DNA of 64,000 bases from positions 64,045-128,044 of the forward strand of contig NZ_BMNK01000024.1 in NCBI RefSeq assembly GCF_014646515.1, read 5' to 3'. Below, piece by piece: positions 7,531 to 17,265 of this stretch (positions are counted from its first letter, which is position 1; each line of letters opens with the position of its first letter). Made by a program: the position numbers and the translations under genes. The notes below the pieces were generated by a model, which searched no databases, was not told the origin of the DNA, and saw only the letters and a program-made list of their open reading frames with translations. The stretch comes from Nonomuraea glycinis. GTDB lineage: Bacteria > Actinomycetota > Actinomycetes > Streptosporangiales > Streptosporangiaceae.

Positions 7531-10500
7531 TCAGTAGTCCTCAGCAGGTTCGGCGTCCAGGAACGCCGTCTGCATGAGGCGTGCGCCGTAGCGCCGGTCG
7601 ACGAGATGACCCCGGCCGGGCGGCAGGGTCTGAGGACGGACGTTGCCGAACAGGTAGCCCTCGTCCTTGTTGCCCGACATGAGCAGCGCGGGCGTGGCCA
7701 TGTCCTTCAGCCGCTGGATGACCGGGTCGTACATGGCGCGGCCCGCGCCGCCCATCTGCCGCGTCAGCACCACGTGCAGGCCGATGTCGCGGGCCTGCGG
7801 GAGCAGGTCCACGAGCGGCAGCAGCGGGTTGGACGAGGTCGCGACCAGGTCGTAGTCGTCGACGAAGATGTACAGGTCCGACCCCTGCCACCAGCTGCGG
7901 TCGCGGAGCTGCTGCGGGGTCAGGTCCGCCGGGGGCAGCCGGCCCAGCATCGCTCCCTTGACGTCGTTGATCAGCTCGGTCGCGGCGGAGCTGGAGGCGG
8001 CGTACCCGATGCGATGCTCGGTCGCCGCCGAGTCGAGCAGCGACCTGCGGTAGTCGATGACGATCATCATGGCCTCGCTCGGCTGCTTCCTGCGCACCAG
8101 CCCTTCGGCGATGAGCCGCAGCACGTTCGACTTGCCGCTCTCGTTCTCGCCGAACACCACGAAGTGCGGGTCGGCGTCGAAGTCGAGGGAGACGGGCGAC
8201 AGGGTGGCCTCGTCGATGCCGATCGGGATCCGCTCCTCGTCGGCGGGCAGCGCGGAGACCCGCAGCACGGCGGGCAGCAACCGCACCGGCGGGGCCACAG
8301 GCCCCTTCCAGGAGTCCCGTACGGCCTGCACCAGCCCCCGGACCCCCGGACCCAGGTTCGACGCCTCCTGGACCCCGTCGATGCGGGGCAGCGCCGACAG
8401 GAAGTGGAACCCGTCCTTCGTCAGCCCCCGCCCGGGATTCCCCTCGGGCACCGCCTGCGCCTTCTTCCTGCTGACCTCCGACTCGTAGGCGTCGCCGAGC
8501 TTGAGCTCGACCTTGGTGCCGAACAGGTCCCGGATGCCCGGCCTGAACTCCGACCACTTGGCGGTGGAGGCGATCACGTGGATGCCGTAGCCGAGACCGC
8601 GCGCCGCGATGTCGGTGACGATCGGTTCGAGCGAGTCGAACTCCTGCCGCAGCGTCAGCCAGCCGTCCACGATGAGGAAGACGTCGCCCCAGCCGTCGCC
8701 CTCGATCTCGCCGTCCTGGATCATGCGCCGGTAGGACACGATCGACTCGATGCCGTGCTCGCTGAAGTTCCGCTCGCGCTGCTCCAGGATCGTGCTGATC
8801 TCGGCGACCGTACGCCGGACCCGGTCGCCGTCGAGGCGGGCGGCCACGCCGCCCACGTGCGGCAGCCCTTCCAGGGAGGCGAGCGCGCCGCCGCCGAAGT
8901 CGAGACAGTAGAACTGGACCTCGCGCGGCGTGTGCGTGAGGGCCATGCTCGCCACCAGCGTGCGCACCACCGTGCTCTTGCCGCTCTGCGTGCCGCCCGC
9001 CAGGCCCACATGGCCCGCGGCGCCCGACATGTCCAGCCAGAAGGGGTCGCGGCGCTGCTCGAAGGGTTTGTCGATGATGCCGACGACCGCGTGCAGCTTG
9101 CCGCGGCCGGGCCAGCCCGCCGTGGTCAGGCCGTGCTGGGGGGTGACCGACAGCGGCGGCAGCAGGTGGGCCAGCGTGGGCGGCTCGGACAGCGGCGGCA
9201 GCCAGATGCGATGGGCGGCGGGGCCGTGTCCGGCGAGCCGGCCGACCACCACGTCGAGCAGGCTGCGCTGGTTGCCGCCGGCGGGCTCGTCGTCGGGCTC
9301 CGCGTTCAGCTGGACGGGCGTGGTGACCTCGGGCAGCGGCTGGTAGCCGGGGCCGTACTCGACGACCTCCCGGATCAGGTTCTGGCCGTCCGCCACGGCC
9401 ACCTGGGAGGTGTCGCCGTGGTGCGCCGCCGAGACGTAGGCGGCCTTGAACCGCGTCATGCCGGTGGTGTCGTACTTGAGATAGCCGTTGCCCGGCGCGG
9501 AGGGCAGCTCGTAGGCGTCGGCCACGCCCAGCACGACGCGGCTCTCCATGGCGGAGAACGTCCGCAGGCCGATCCGGTAGGACAGGTGGGTGTCGAGCCC
9601 GCGCAGCCGGCCCTCCTCCAGCCGCTGCGAGGCCAGCAGCAGGTGTACGCCGAGCGAGCGGCCCAGCCGGCCGATCATCACGAACAGGTCGACGAACTCC
9701 GGCTTGGCCGCCAGCAGTTCGCTGAACTCGTCGAGCACGATGAACAGCGTCGGCATCGGCCGCAGGTCGGCGCCCTGCTCGCGGGCCCGCTCGTAGTCGC
9801 GCAGCGACGCGTAGTTACCCGAGGAGCGCAGCAGCTCCTGCCTGCGCACCATCTCCCCGTGCAGCGCGTCGTGCATGCGGTCGACCAGCGGGAGCTCGTC
9901 CTCCAGGTTGGTGATCACGGCGGAGACGTGCGAGAGCGTCTCCAGGCCGAGGAAGGTCGCGCCGCCCTTGAAGTCGACGAGCACGAAGTTGAGGATTTCC
10001 GACGAGTGCGTGATGGCGAGGCCGAGCACCATGGTGCGCAGCAGCTCGGACTTGCCGGAGCCGGTGGCGCCGATGACCAGGCCGTGCGGGCCCATGCCGC
10101 CCTGCGCGGACTCCTTGATGTCGAGCTCGACCACCCGCCCGTCGCTGCCCAGGCCGATCGGCACCCGCAGCCTGTTGCGGCCCGCCCTGGGCTGCCAGGT
10201 CGTCGTGGGGTGCAGCAGCGCCGGGTCGCCGACGCCGAGCAGGTCGGTCAGCGTGGTGTTCGCGCCCAGCAGGTCCTGCGTCTCGCCGCCCGAGCCGGTC
10301 GAGGACCGCAGTGGCGCGAGCTGCCTGGCCAGGCCCTCCGCCCGCGCGTAGTCGAGCGTGTCGGGATCGCCGAGCCGGTTCGACGACCGCTTGCCCGCAT
10401 GGTCGAGTTTCACCATGTGGAACCCGTCCGGCTGGATGTCGAGCCGGAGCGTGCTCGCCTCCTCGGCCTGACCCGTCGACTCCGACAGGTCGATGACCGT

Positions 10501-11517
10501 GACGCCCTGGATGGAGTCGGTGCCCAACTGTGAGTCGTGCGGCACCAGCCCGCCGTCCACGATCACGACGTGGTACGGCAGCGCGTCCGAGGCCGTCCCC
10601 GGCCGGAACCGGGCCCGCTCCTTCAGCTCGTCGCCCATGAGCTGGTCGAGCTCCGCCATGCTCTCCGCCATCAGCCGCACCTGCCCGGCCGCGTCGGCCT
10701 CCTCCGGGTGCAGCGCGTGCGGCAGCCACTTCACCCAGTCCCAGTGCGGCATCCACTCCTTGCTCGCGCACACCATGATCCGCATGTCGTCGGGGGAGTG
10801 GAAGGTGACGAGCTGCGCGATCATGGCCCTGGTCAGGTCGCGCACCGCTCGGGGGTCGCCGCTGAGGTGGATCCGGGCGAAGGAGTCGAGCGCGACCGCC
10901 ACCGGCAGCCCGGCCACGGTGGAGTGGGTCCTGACGAACCTGCGCAGCGCACCCGCCGTCAGCGCGTCGAGGTCCTCGACGGGCTTGGAGTCCGGCGGGA
11001 TGAGCTGTACGGCCAGCTTCTGCACGCCTGTGCCCAGCCGTACCGTGCCGAAGTCGTCGTCGCGGGGCCGGCGCTCCCACAGGCGCGGGCCCATCGCGAT
11101 CCACCAGAGCGTGTCCGGGGCGGGCCCGCTCCACTCCAGGGCCTCGCGCTGCTGGACACCGGCCTTGCGGATCTTCTTGCGGATCTGAGAGAGATAGCGG
11201 AAGTAGTCGCGGCGCAGGCCGTTGAGCCGGTTCTTGCGCTCACCCGCGTTACGGCCCAGCTGGCCGAGCGTCATGCCGAGCATGGAAACGGCGAACAGGC
11301 CGCTGGCCACGTACATGATCGGGCTGGAGCTGCCGTTGGCGGTGAACATCAGCCCCATCGCCGCGCCGCCCGCCAGCATGGGCAGATACATGAGGATGCC
11401 GCTGAGCCCCGCGGGCTGGATCTCCGGAATCTCCGGTGGAGACTCCAGCAGGATCTCCCCGCGGGGTGGCTGCGGACTGGGGCGGCGTTCGGGGCGCCTG
11501 ACGACGACAATGCTCAC
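7531..11517 (-). CDS. eccC: Type VII secretion ATPase EccC (three FtsK/SpoIIIE domains)
   Basis: The motor of the ESX machine, 1328 residues. Two membrane helices lie near residues 38-85, then three tandem ATPase domains. All three P-loops are intact: GATGSGKS (Lys489), GGTQSGKS (Lys847) and GENESGKS (Lys1129). Walker B stretches are LFIVLDEF, DVFLIVDG and LYIFVDDY. It is fused as one chain, unlike split EccCa/EccCb of ESX-1. It starts the minus-strand operon eccC, small WXG-like gene, transglycosylase fusion, and is divergent from eccD. The third domain normally binds the C-terminal tail of the WXG partner. Confidence 0.96.
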   Translation of the reverse strand: MSIVVVRRPERRPSPQPPRGEILLESPPEIPEIQPAGLSGILMYLPMLAGGAAMGLMFTANGSSSPIMYVASGLFAVSMLGMTLGQLGRNAGERKNRLNGLRRDYFRYLSQIRKKIRKAGVQQREALEWSGPAPDTLWWIAMGPRLWERRPRDDDFGTVRLGTGVQKLAVQLIPPDSKPVEDLDALTAGALRRFVRTHSTVAGLPVAVALDSFARIHLSGDPRAVRDLTRAMIAQLVTFHSPDDMRIMVCASKEWMPHWDWVKWLPHALHPEEADAAGQVRLMAESMAELDQLMGDELKERARFRPGTASDALPYHVVIVDGGLVPHDSQLGTDSIQGVTVIDLSESTGQAEEASTLRLDIQPDGFHMVKLDHAGKRSSNRLGDPDTLDYARAEGLARQLAPLRSSTGSGGETQDLLGANTTLTDLLGVGDPALLHPTTTWQPRAGRNRLRVPIGLGSDGRVVELDIKESAQGGMGPHGLVIGATGSGKSELLRTMVLGLAITHSSEILNFVLVDFKGGATFLGLETLSHVSAVITNLEDELPLVDRMHDALHGEMVRRQELLRSSGNYASLRDYERAREQGADLRPMPTLFIVLDEFSELLAAKPEFVDLFVMIGRLGRSLGVHLLLASQRLEEGRLRGLDTHLSYRIGLRTFSAMESRVVLGVADAYELPSAPGNGYLKYDTTGMTRFKAAYVSAAHHGDTSQVAVADGQNLIREVVEYGPGYQPLPEVTTPVQLNAEPDDEPAGGNQRSLLDVVVGRLAGHGPAAHRIWLPPLSEPPTLAHLLPPLSVTPQHGLTTAGWPGRGKLHAVVGIIDKPFEQRRDPFWLDMSGAAGHVGLAGGTQSGKSTVVRTLVASMALTHTPREVQFYCLDFGGGALASLEGLPHVGGVAARLDGDRVRRTVAEISTILEQRERNFSEHGIESIVSYRRMIQDGEIEGDGWGDVFLIVDGWLTLRQEFDSLEPIVTDIAARGLGYGIHVIASTAKWSEFRPGIRDLFGTKVELKLGDAYESEVSRKKAQAVPEGNPGRGLTKDGFHFLSALPRIDGVQEASNLGPGVRGLVQAVRDSWKGPVAPPVRLLPAVLRVSALPADEERIPIGIDEATLSPVSLDFDADPHFVVFGENESGKSNVLRLIAEGLVRRKQPSEAMMIVIDYRRSLLDSAATEHRIGYAASSSAATELINDVKGAMLGRLPPADLTPQQLRDRSWWQGSDLYIFVDDYDLVATSSNPLLPLVDLLPQARDIGLHVVLTRQMGGAGRAMYDPVIQRLKDMATPALLMSGNKDEGYLFGNVRPQTLPPGRGHLVDRRYGARLMQTAFLDAEPAEDY

Positions 11518-11614
11518 TGGTGAGACAACCCTCCTGTCACCTGGAACACTTTCTTACCAGACACACCGTCCCTATATGTTCGACATGTCGGATTAGCCAG
11601 TCAGCCCCTGGAGC
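11518..11614. promoter_or_regulatory. Divergent eccC/eccD control region
   Basis: A 97-base region between two divergent T7SS core genes. It holds TATATG (11573-11578), usable as a -10 toward eccD, and just after it a perfect 10-base palindrome CGACATGTCG (11581-11590). No clear -35 is visible. Roles are inferred from position. Confidence 0.4.
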
Positions 11615-13084
11615 ATGTCCGTGACCTCGCTCGCCCATCAGCACTTCCAGCCGGCCCCCCAGCAGCAGGGACACCCGCAGCACGGACATCAGCAGGCCCG
11701 GCAGCAGGCGCTGCCGCCGCTGTGCCATGTGACGATCGTCGCGCCGCGCCGCCGGGCGGATCTGGCCCTGCCCGCCGACATCCCGCTGCCGCACGTCCTG
11801 CCCGGACTGCTGCGCGCGGTCGGCGAGGCGGGCGGCGACTCGGCGAGCGCGCCCGGCTGGGTGCTCCAGCGGCTGGGCGGCGCGCCGTTCGACCTCGGCC
11901 AGACGCTCGCCGCCCTCGGCGTGCTCGACGGCGAGGTGCTGTACCTGCGGCCGCGCGAGTTCACCCTGCCGCCCGCGCTCTACGACGACGTGGCCGACGT
12001 GGTGGCCACCGGGGTGAAGGAGAGCTCGGGCAAGTGGGAGCCGCGCCACACGAGGCTCCTGGGCGCGGGCGCGGCGGCCGTCATCCTCGCGCTCGGCGTC
12101 CCCGCGCTCGTCCTCGCCGGTGGCCCGCCGCTGGGCCTGACCGTGGTCGCGGGCATGCTGGCCGTCCTGCTGGTCGGCGTGAGCGCCGCCCTGTCCAGGG
12201 CGGTCGGCGACTCCGCCGCGGGCGCGCTGATCGGCTACGCCGCGCTGCCGTACGCCTTCGTCGCCGGTCTGTACGGTCTGGCGAGCGGATCCAGCGTGGC
12301 CGGGCTCGGCGCCCCGCATCTGCTGGCCGCGCTGGTCTGCACCGCGCTGGTGGCCACGGTCGGCGGCAGTCTGGTGGCCGACGGCGTGGCGGGCTTCCTC
12401 GGCACGGCCATCGCCACGGTGGTGGGCGCGCTCGCCGCGGCCATGGTCATGGTGTCCGGCGTGCCCGCGGCCGGCGCGATGGCCATGACCGCCACGATCC
12501 TCATGGCGCTCAGCCCACTGATCCCCTCGCTGTCCTTCAGGATCGCCCGGGTGCCGCTGCCCACGCTGCCGACCAACGCCGAGGAGCTGCGCGCCGACAA
12601 CCAGCGGCTGGACAGCGACGGCGTCCTCGGCCGCACCGCGCAGGCCAGGCGCTACGCCACCGGCATGGTCGTCGGCATCGCGCTGACCGTCATCGGGGCG
12701 CTGGGCTTCCTGGTCGGCACGCCGGGCTGGATGGCCACCTCCATGGCCGTCGTGCTCTGCCTGACGCTGTTGCTGCGCGCCCGCGTCTTCCACGGCCTGG
12801 GCCAGCGGCTCTGGCTGCTGTGCGGTGGGCTCGGCGGGCTGGTGGCGGTGGGCGTCTCGATGAGCGCAGGCGCGGGCACTGTGGCCGCCGCCGCAGTGGT
12901 GATGGCCATGCTCTGGCTGGCTCTGCTCGTCGTCGGGCTCGGCCTGTGGCTGCCGTCCGGGCGGCTGTCGCCGTTCTGGGGGCGGGCCGGCGACCTGGTG
13001 GACATCGTGCTGCTGATCTCGCTGTTCCCGCTGGCGCTCGGGGTGCTGGAGGTCTACACCTGGATCCGGGGCCTGTCAGGGTAG
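11615..13084 (+). CDS. eccD: Type VII secretion integral membrane protein EccD
   Basis: The channel-forming membrane component of the ESX core. After a His/Gln-rich lead, residues 36-125 form the ubiquitin-like YukD domain (CHVTIVAPRRRADLALPADI...LDGEVLYLRPRE). A long hydrophobic part follows with about eleven membrane helices and a conserved cytosolic loop (LPTLPTNAEELRADNQRL). Length 489 matches the family. ATG 11615 has GGAG only one base away; GTG at 11621 in the same frame has better spacing and may be the true start. The YbaB-like gene follows within 50 bases. Confidence 0.95.
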   Translation: MSVTSLAHQHFQPAPQQQGHPQHGHQQARQQALPPLCHVTIVAPRRRADLALPADIPLPHVLPGLLRAVGEAGGDSASAPGWVLQRLGGAPFDLGQTLAALGVLDGEVLYLRPREFTLPPALYDDVADVVATGVKESSGKWEPRHTRLLGAGAAAVILALGVPALVLAGGPPLGLTVVAGMLAVLLVGVSAALSRAVGDSAAGALIGYAALPYAFVAGLYGLASGSSVAGLGAPHLLAALVCTALVATVGGSLVADGVAGFLGTAIATVVGALAAAMVMVSGVPAAGAMAMTATILMALSPLIPSLSFRIARVPLPTLPTNAEELRADNQRLDSDGVLGRTAQARRYATGMVVGIALTVIGALGFLVGTPGWMATSMAVVLCLTLLLRARVFHGLGQRLWLLCGGLGGLVAVGVSMSAGAGTVAAAAVVMAMLWLALLVVGLGLWLPSGRLSPFWGRAGDLVDIVLLISLFPLALGVLEVYTWIRGLSG

Positions 13085-13129
13085 AAAGTCGATATTGTCG
13101 GAAAAAATGTGACTTATGGGAGTAAGTGG

Positions 13130-13567
13130 ATGATTGAGCGGGAGTTCGGGGCGATGGACCTCAACAGGGTCCTCAAGAACGCGGACGCGCAGATGGCCCG
13201 CGCCGGCGAGCTCCAGCGGGTGCTCGCCGAGCTCGTCGGCACCGCCGCGGACCAGGACGGCCTGGTCCAGGTCGAGATGGGCGGCGCCGGGCTGAAGAAC
13301 CTCCACCTGCACCCCAAGGCCATGCGCCTCACCTCGGGCGAGCTCGCCGAACGCATCCAGCTCGTCATCGCCGAGGCCTCGGCCGACCTCAGGCGCAAGG
13401 TGACCGAGGCGATGCAGGAGACGTTCGGCGACGAGAACCCGATGCGCTTCGCCGACGACCCGGACGGGCCCATGGCCCAGGTCCGGGGGGCCGAGGCCGT
13501 CTACAACCGGACCTTCGACGACCTCATGGGCCAGCTCGACCAGATCCGCAACCGCATGGAGCGCTGA
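13130..13567 (+). CDS. YbaB/EbfC-like protein linked to T7SS
   Basis: A protein of about 145 residues with the YbaB layout: a helix, a two-strand turn (QVEMGGAGLKNLHLHPKAM) and a long C-terminal helix. YbaB/EbfC proteins bind nucleoids as dimers, but copies next to actinobacterial ESX genes are common and their function is unknown. I start at ATG 13130 (GGGAG 7 bases upstream); ATG 13154 is possible, and the frame is open from GTG 13109. It follows eccD on the same strand and ends 7 bases before a convergent WXG-like gene. A second family member is at 22.98 kb. Confidence 0.85.
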   Translation: MIEREFGAMDLNRVLKNADAQMARAGELQRVLAELVGTAADQDGLVQVEMGGAGLKNLHLHPKAMRLTSGELAERIQLVIAEASADLRRKVTEAMQETFGDENPMRFADDPDGPMAQVRGAEAVYNRTFDDLMGQLDQIRNRMER

Positions 13568-13574
13568 GCCGAGG

Positions 13575-14954
13575 TCAGCCGATCCTCTCCGGGCTGGTCT
13601 TTTCCGTTGAGGAATAGACGTCGCCTTCAGGGTCGTAGAACTCGCGGCCACGCTCGTCGCCCTCGTTGGGATGCGCTCCTCCCATGCCCCCGGGCGGATA
13701 GCCCATGAAACCCCCTCCGGGGGAGGCCGCCCCGCCGCGCAGCACCGCCGGCCCTGCCGCCCCGCCCGGGCCGCCGGAGCCGTACCAGGTGGCGCCGTTC
13801 GGCCCTCCGGGAGTCGAGAACGGGTTGGCGGTGTTGACGGGCACCTGCGTGGAGGGCGTGTAGGCGGTCGTGGGCATGTGGGTGCTGTTCGGGTTCGCGG
13901 TCGTGGTGGGAGTGGTGGTGGGGCTCGCGTCGGCGAGTTCGGTCCGCCGGTCCTCGCCGCCGATCACCGCGGGAACCTCCCGACGGTCGCCGTCCTGATC
14001 CTGGGTGGACGGCTGCTGCTCCGGCTGCTTGGTGCCGTTGTCGCCGGGCTGTTCGGGTGAGTTCGGGTCGTCGGACCCGCCCGGGTCGCGTCCGCCCTGG
14101 TCCTTGTCCTGGTCCTGGCCCGGCTTGTTCTCGTCGTCGCCGCCGGGCCGGTCGCCGGGACCCTGCGTGTCGTCGCCCGGCCGGTCTGAGTCGTATGAGC
14201 CGCTCTGGTCGCTGCCGCCGGGGCCTCCGCTCGTGCCGTCGCCGCTCCAGTACGCGGTCGTCCCCCTGGGCACCTTCGTGCCGGAGCCGGGGTCGAGATC
14301 GTCGGCCTTCTTGGTGTCCACCTCCAGCGGGGTGATGTTCGGCATCTGGAAGGCGAGCCCCTCGGCGATCTGGCCGTTCAGCTCGTAGATCTTCATGTTG
14401 AGCTCTTCGAGGCGCTTCCTGGCCTCCTTGTCGGCGCTGAAGGCCAGCAGCGGGGTGCCGTTCAGCCCGCCCCCGGTGCCGCTGTTGAGCAAGGGCGGTG
14501 TGGTCCAGTCGGTCACACCCGGCCCGCCGGCGTTGTTGCCGCCGTTGAGCAGGCCGGGGTTCGGATTGGTCACGGTGGGCAGGCCGGCCACCATGGTGCG
14601 GTAGCGCCTGACCTCGCCGGCGTACTTCGTCAGCGGCTCGCCGGTCTGCTTCATGGCCTGGCCGAGCGCGCCCGCGCTCGCGTGCAGCAGCCGCAGCGCC
14701 TTCAGCGCCTGGGCGGCGTCGCCGCCGCGCCACACGGACGCGAGCGACGCGGCCGCCTTCATGACCGCGCCCTGCACCCCGGCATCGCCCTGCACCAGCT
14801 TGGCGGCCTCGACATAGCTCCGCCCGGCGCGCTCGATCGCGTCGGGGTCGGTGCTGTTCAGGTACTCGAGGACGGTCTCCCGGGTCGTGCTCTCGGGCGG
14901 TGTGCTGCTGCCGAGGTAGACGTACAGCTTGATCGGCTTCCAGTTCTCAGCCAT
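13575..14954 (-). CDS. WXG-like helical protein with a long acidic/Pro/Thr-rich tail
   Basis: Residues 1-120 are predicted helical with a W-R-G turn (ASVWRGGDAAQAL), then KQTGEPLTKYAGEVRRYRTM, resembling the N-terminal domain of PPE/ESX-type cargo. Residues 210-459 are low complexity: Asp/Gly/Gln/Pro runs (PGDDTQGPGDRPGGDDENKP), a Thr-rich patch and a Gly-rich end. Last gene of the six-gene minus block. It looks like a surface or secreted T7SS substrate; no enzyme domain is visible. Confidence 0.85.
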   Translation of the reverse strand: MAENWKPIKLYVYLGSSTPPESTTRETVLEYLNSTDPDAIERAGRSYVEAAKLVQGDAGVQGAVMKAAASLASVWRGGDAAQALKALRLLHASAGALGQAMKQTGEPLTKYAGEVRRYRTMVAGLPTVTNPNPGLLNGGNNAGGPGVTDWTTPPLLNSGTGGGLNGTPLLAFSADKEARKRLEELNMKIYELNGQIAEGLAFQMPNITPLEVDTKKADDLDPGSGTKVPRGTTAYWSGDGTSGGPGGSDQSGSYDSDRPGDDTQGPGDRPGGDDENKPGQDQDKDQGGRDPGGSDDPNSPEQPGDNGTKQPEQQPSTQDQDGDRREVPAVIGGEDRRTELADASPTTTPTTTANPNSTHMPTTAYTPSTQVPVNTANPFSTPGGPNGATWYGSGGPGGAAGPAVLRGGAASPGGGFMGYPPGGMGGAHPNEGDERGREFYDPEGDVYSSTEKTSPERIG

Positions 14955-14976
14955 TTTCCGTCACCTTCGCCGATTC

Positions 14977-15399
14977 TCACGCACTGCTGTCCGCGTGACC
15001 CTTCTCGTAATTACTGACGGCCTTCTCCACCGCGGCCGCCCACTTCTCGACGTGGTCCAGCAGCTCGTAGTAGCTGGTGCCGAACACTTCGTAGGCCTGC
15101 GCGGTGTTCGCCCCGAAATAGTGGGCCACTTCCCACTTGCCGGTCTCCCCGGGCCCGACGTTGGTCGTTCCGGCCACTTCGGCGACCGTGCCGGGCCCAC
15201 TCCAGGTGGCGCTCATCGAGGCGGGCGCGCTGCCGCGCAGCGTCCCCAGCTCTTCGCGCAGGCGGGAGATGACCTCGCGGACGCCGGTGTGGTCGATGTC
15301 GGGCCCCTGGCCGCTGTCCCCGCCGAGGCCGGGAAAGTCCTTGGCGAGCTCCAACTCCGGGATGGGCGTTCCCGTGCCGCTGTCGTCTGGACGGCTCAT
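14977..15399 (-). CDS. WXG-like small protein
   Basis: A 140-residue protein with a W-S-G turn (SATWSGPGTVAEVAG) and a C-terminal amphipathic helix (YYELLDHVEKWAAAVEKAVS). It overlaps the stop of the upstream gene by 4 bases and lies 22 bases before the next gene, so it is translationally coupled in the six-gene minus block. Probably a helical-hairpin cargo partner of its larger neighbours; inferred. Confidence 0.82.
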   Translation of the reverse strand: MSRPDDSGTGTPIPELELAKDFPGLGGDSGQGPDIDHTGVREVISRLREELGTLRGSAPASMSATWSGPGTVAEVAGTTNVGPGETGKWEVAHYFGANTAQAYEVFGTSYYELLDHVEKWAAAVEKAVSNYEKGHADSSA

Positions 15400-16859
15400 G
15401 CCCTGCCTCTCGACTCACCGCTGATGTAAGGGCCCGTCGTGGGCACCTCGCTTGTGAAGTAATCCTCGTCTTCCAGGAGGTACGTGCTCCGCCCCTGTTC
15501 CTTCTGCTCCTGAGCTCCGTTGGCGCCGCCGGGAGGGATCATCATGGGGGAGGAGCCGTTGCCGCCTGAGCCGCGCAGGAGGGCGGCGCTCGCACCGCCT
15601 CCGACGGCCGCTCCGGCGCCCGACCCGCCGTACGGACTGCCGAGCCCCGTGCTGGGCGAGCCTGTTCCGGTCGGGCCGCCCGACGGGTTGCCGGACGGGT
15701 TCCCTGACGGGTAGCCGGTGGGATGACCGGCCAAGGTGGAGTCGGGAAGCCCGGCCAGTGAGGTCGTCGGGCCGCCCACGGAGGTGTCCGGGAGCGTGCC
15801 GGTCGGGGCGTCGGGGGTCCGCACGCCCGGCACCGCCGCCCCGTTGGGGTTCGGCACCCCCGCGGGAGGGTCGACGCCGTTCTTGCCCGACCCGTCGGTG
15901 CCGATCCCGTCCGTCCCGTCGGTGTCGCCGGGGAAGGTGACGTTCAGACCGGTGTCGTCGAAGCCGGGGATCCGGTGCCGGCTGGGGTCCTGCAGGCCGT
16001 CCTGGCCCGGGGTGTACAGGCCGTCGGGCAGGCCGCCCAGCGGGCCGAACGGCTGGGACAGCCCCGCGGGCAGGCCGCCGGAGGGGAGCGTCCCGTGGCT
16101 CACGGGCATGATCGGCAGGTTCGGGTCCAGGACCTCGAACTCGGGGATGTCGGTCCTGAGCTCGGCGGGGAACACCTGGTTGTTGGCCTTGGTGGCCTCG
16201 CTCAGCAGCTTGATGTGCTCCGTCGCGAGGTTCCTGTCCTGCTCCTCCTTGGAGTCGCCGAACGTGTTCATGAACGGGCCGTCGGTGAAGGCGGCGGTGA
16301 TGCCGCCGGCGACCGTGCCCACGACGGCGCCGATCACCGCGCCGGGCCCGGCGCCCACGCCGCCGAAGAAGACCCCGACCCCGGCGCCCACGCCGAGGCC
16401 GGCCATGCCTCCCTGGGTGGCGCCCTCAAGGATCGAGACGTCCCGGTCCGGAGACTCGGGCAGGTTCTCGCCTCTGAAGGTCGCCAGCGTGTGGGCCTGC
16501 CTGACCAGTGCTGGGGCGACACCCGAGGGGTTGGCCAGGCACTGCTTGTCGTCCACCGACTGCTCGCTGATCGTGGTGGACACCTGGTCGGCGGACTCCC
16601 GCAGCCTGCGGAGCTGGGTCTTGACCACCTTGGCGTCCTCGCCCACCGTCCAGTGCTCGTCCAGCGCCCGCAGATGCCTGTCGAGCACGCCGACGAGGTG
16701 GTCGAGGCGCTGCTTGGCGGTGAGCATCTCGGAGGCGGCCTCGCGCAGCAGCTCGGGCTTGTTCTTGGCCAGCGTCTCCCGTAGCTGTTCGAGCGACAGC
16801 ACCCCGTCGAATTCGGTGCTGCCGATCTCTGTCCTGATCGGCGCCCTGTTCTGGCCCAT
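15396..16859 (-). CDS. Large WXG-like protein with Gly-rich hydrophobic hairpin and Gly/Pro tail
   Basis: 487 residues. The N-terminal ~125 residues are helical with heptad-like spacing and W-T-V-G where the WXG turn would be. At about 145-195 comes a Gly/Ala-rich hydrophobic stretch (GLGVGAGVGVFFGG and GAVIGAVVGTVAGG), a possible membrane-inserting glycine-zipper hairpin. The rest is Gly/Pro/Thr-rich low complexity with a short acidic end (STYLLEDEDYFTSE). It overlaps its upstream neighbour by one base (TGATG). Glycine-zipper segments occur in membrane-active secreted proteins; activity here is speculative. Confidence 0.85.
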   Translation of the reverse strand: MGQNRAPIRTEIGSTEFDGVLSLEQLRETLAKNKPELLREAASEMLTAKQRLDHLVGVLDRHLRALDEHWTVGEDAKVVKTQLRRLRESADQVSTTISEQSVDDKQCLANPSGVAPALVRQAHTLATFRGENLPESPDRDVSILEGATQGGMAGLGVGAGVGVFFGGVGAGPGAVIGAVVGTVAGGITAAFTDGPFMNTFGDSKEEQDRNLATEHIKLLSEATKANNQVFPAELRTDIPEFEVLDPNLPIMPVSHGTLPSGGLPAGLSQPFGPLGGLPDGLYTPGQDGLQDPSRHRIPGFDDTGLNVTFPGDTDGTDGIGTDGSGKNGVDPPAGVPNPNGAAVPGVRTPDAPTGTLPDTSVGGPTTSLAGLPDSTLAGHPTGYPSGNPSGNPSGGPTGTGSPSTGLGSPYGGSGAGAAVGGGASAALLRGSGGNGSSPMMIPPGGANGAQEQKEQGRSTYLLEDEDYFTSEVPTTGPYISGESRGRA

Positions 16860-17218
16860 CAGACCTGCCTGCTGCTTTCGCCGGGTTGCTCGGCGCCGTC
16901 GTAGTTCTGCAACGCCTGTTTGAGCAGCTCCAAGACGTTCTCCACCTGGATGCCGATGTTCTCGTAGGAGCCGGTGACCGCGCCGACGGCCGAGCGCGTA
17001 CTCTGCTGGTAGCCCATGGCGGCCGGCCAGAGTCCGCCCGCGGCCTCAAAGTCGGCGCTCAGCCGCCCGGCCGGGCCTGACTGGGTGAGGACCGGCTGCG
17101 CCTCGCCGCCGGAGCCGGCGGAGCTGTCGGGGCGCAGCAGCGCCAGCGCCTCCTCCAGATCGGTCTTGACCGCGTTGATCGCTCTCCTGCTGAGATCCAC
17201 GCCACGATCGCTGCCCAT
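16859..17218 (-). CDS. Small ESX-like helical protein
   Basis: 119 residues, mostly helical, with a central Trp-containing turn (EAAGGLWPAAMGYQ) and two helices around it. No family is recognised with confidence. Its place between a WXG100 pair and larger WXG-like genes, and the one-base overlap with the next gene, suggest a chaperone or dimer partner of the 487-residue protein. Confidence 0.8.
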   Translation of the reverse strand: MGSDRGVDLSRRAINAVKTDLEEALALLRPDSSAGSGGEAQPVLTQSGPAGRLSADFEAAGGLWPAAMGYQQSTRSAVGAVTGSYENIGIQVENVLELLKQALQNYDGAEQPGESSRQV

Positions 17219-17265
17219 GCTTCCCCTCTGGTGTCAGGCCCCGGCGGTGCCGCTCCTCGGTCGTT

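Noticed and set aside
7606..10533. 975-codon open frame on the plus strand across eccC
   Set aside because: Antisense shadow: its composition (His/Arg/Gln/Gly runs) is non-protein-like and the minus strand encodes an intact EccC.
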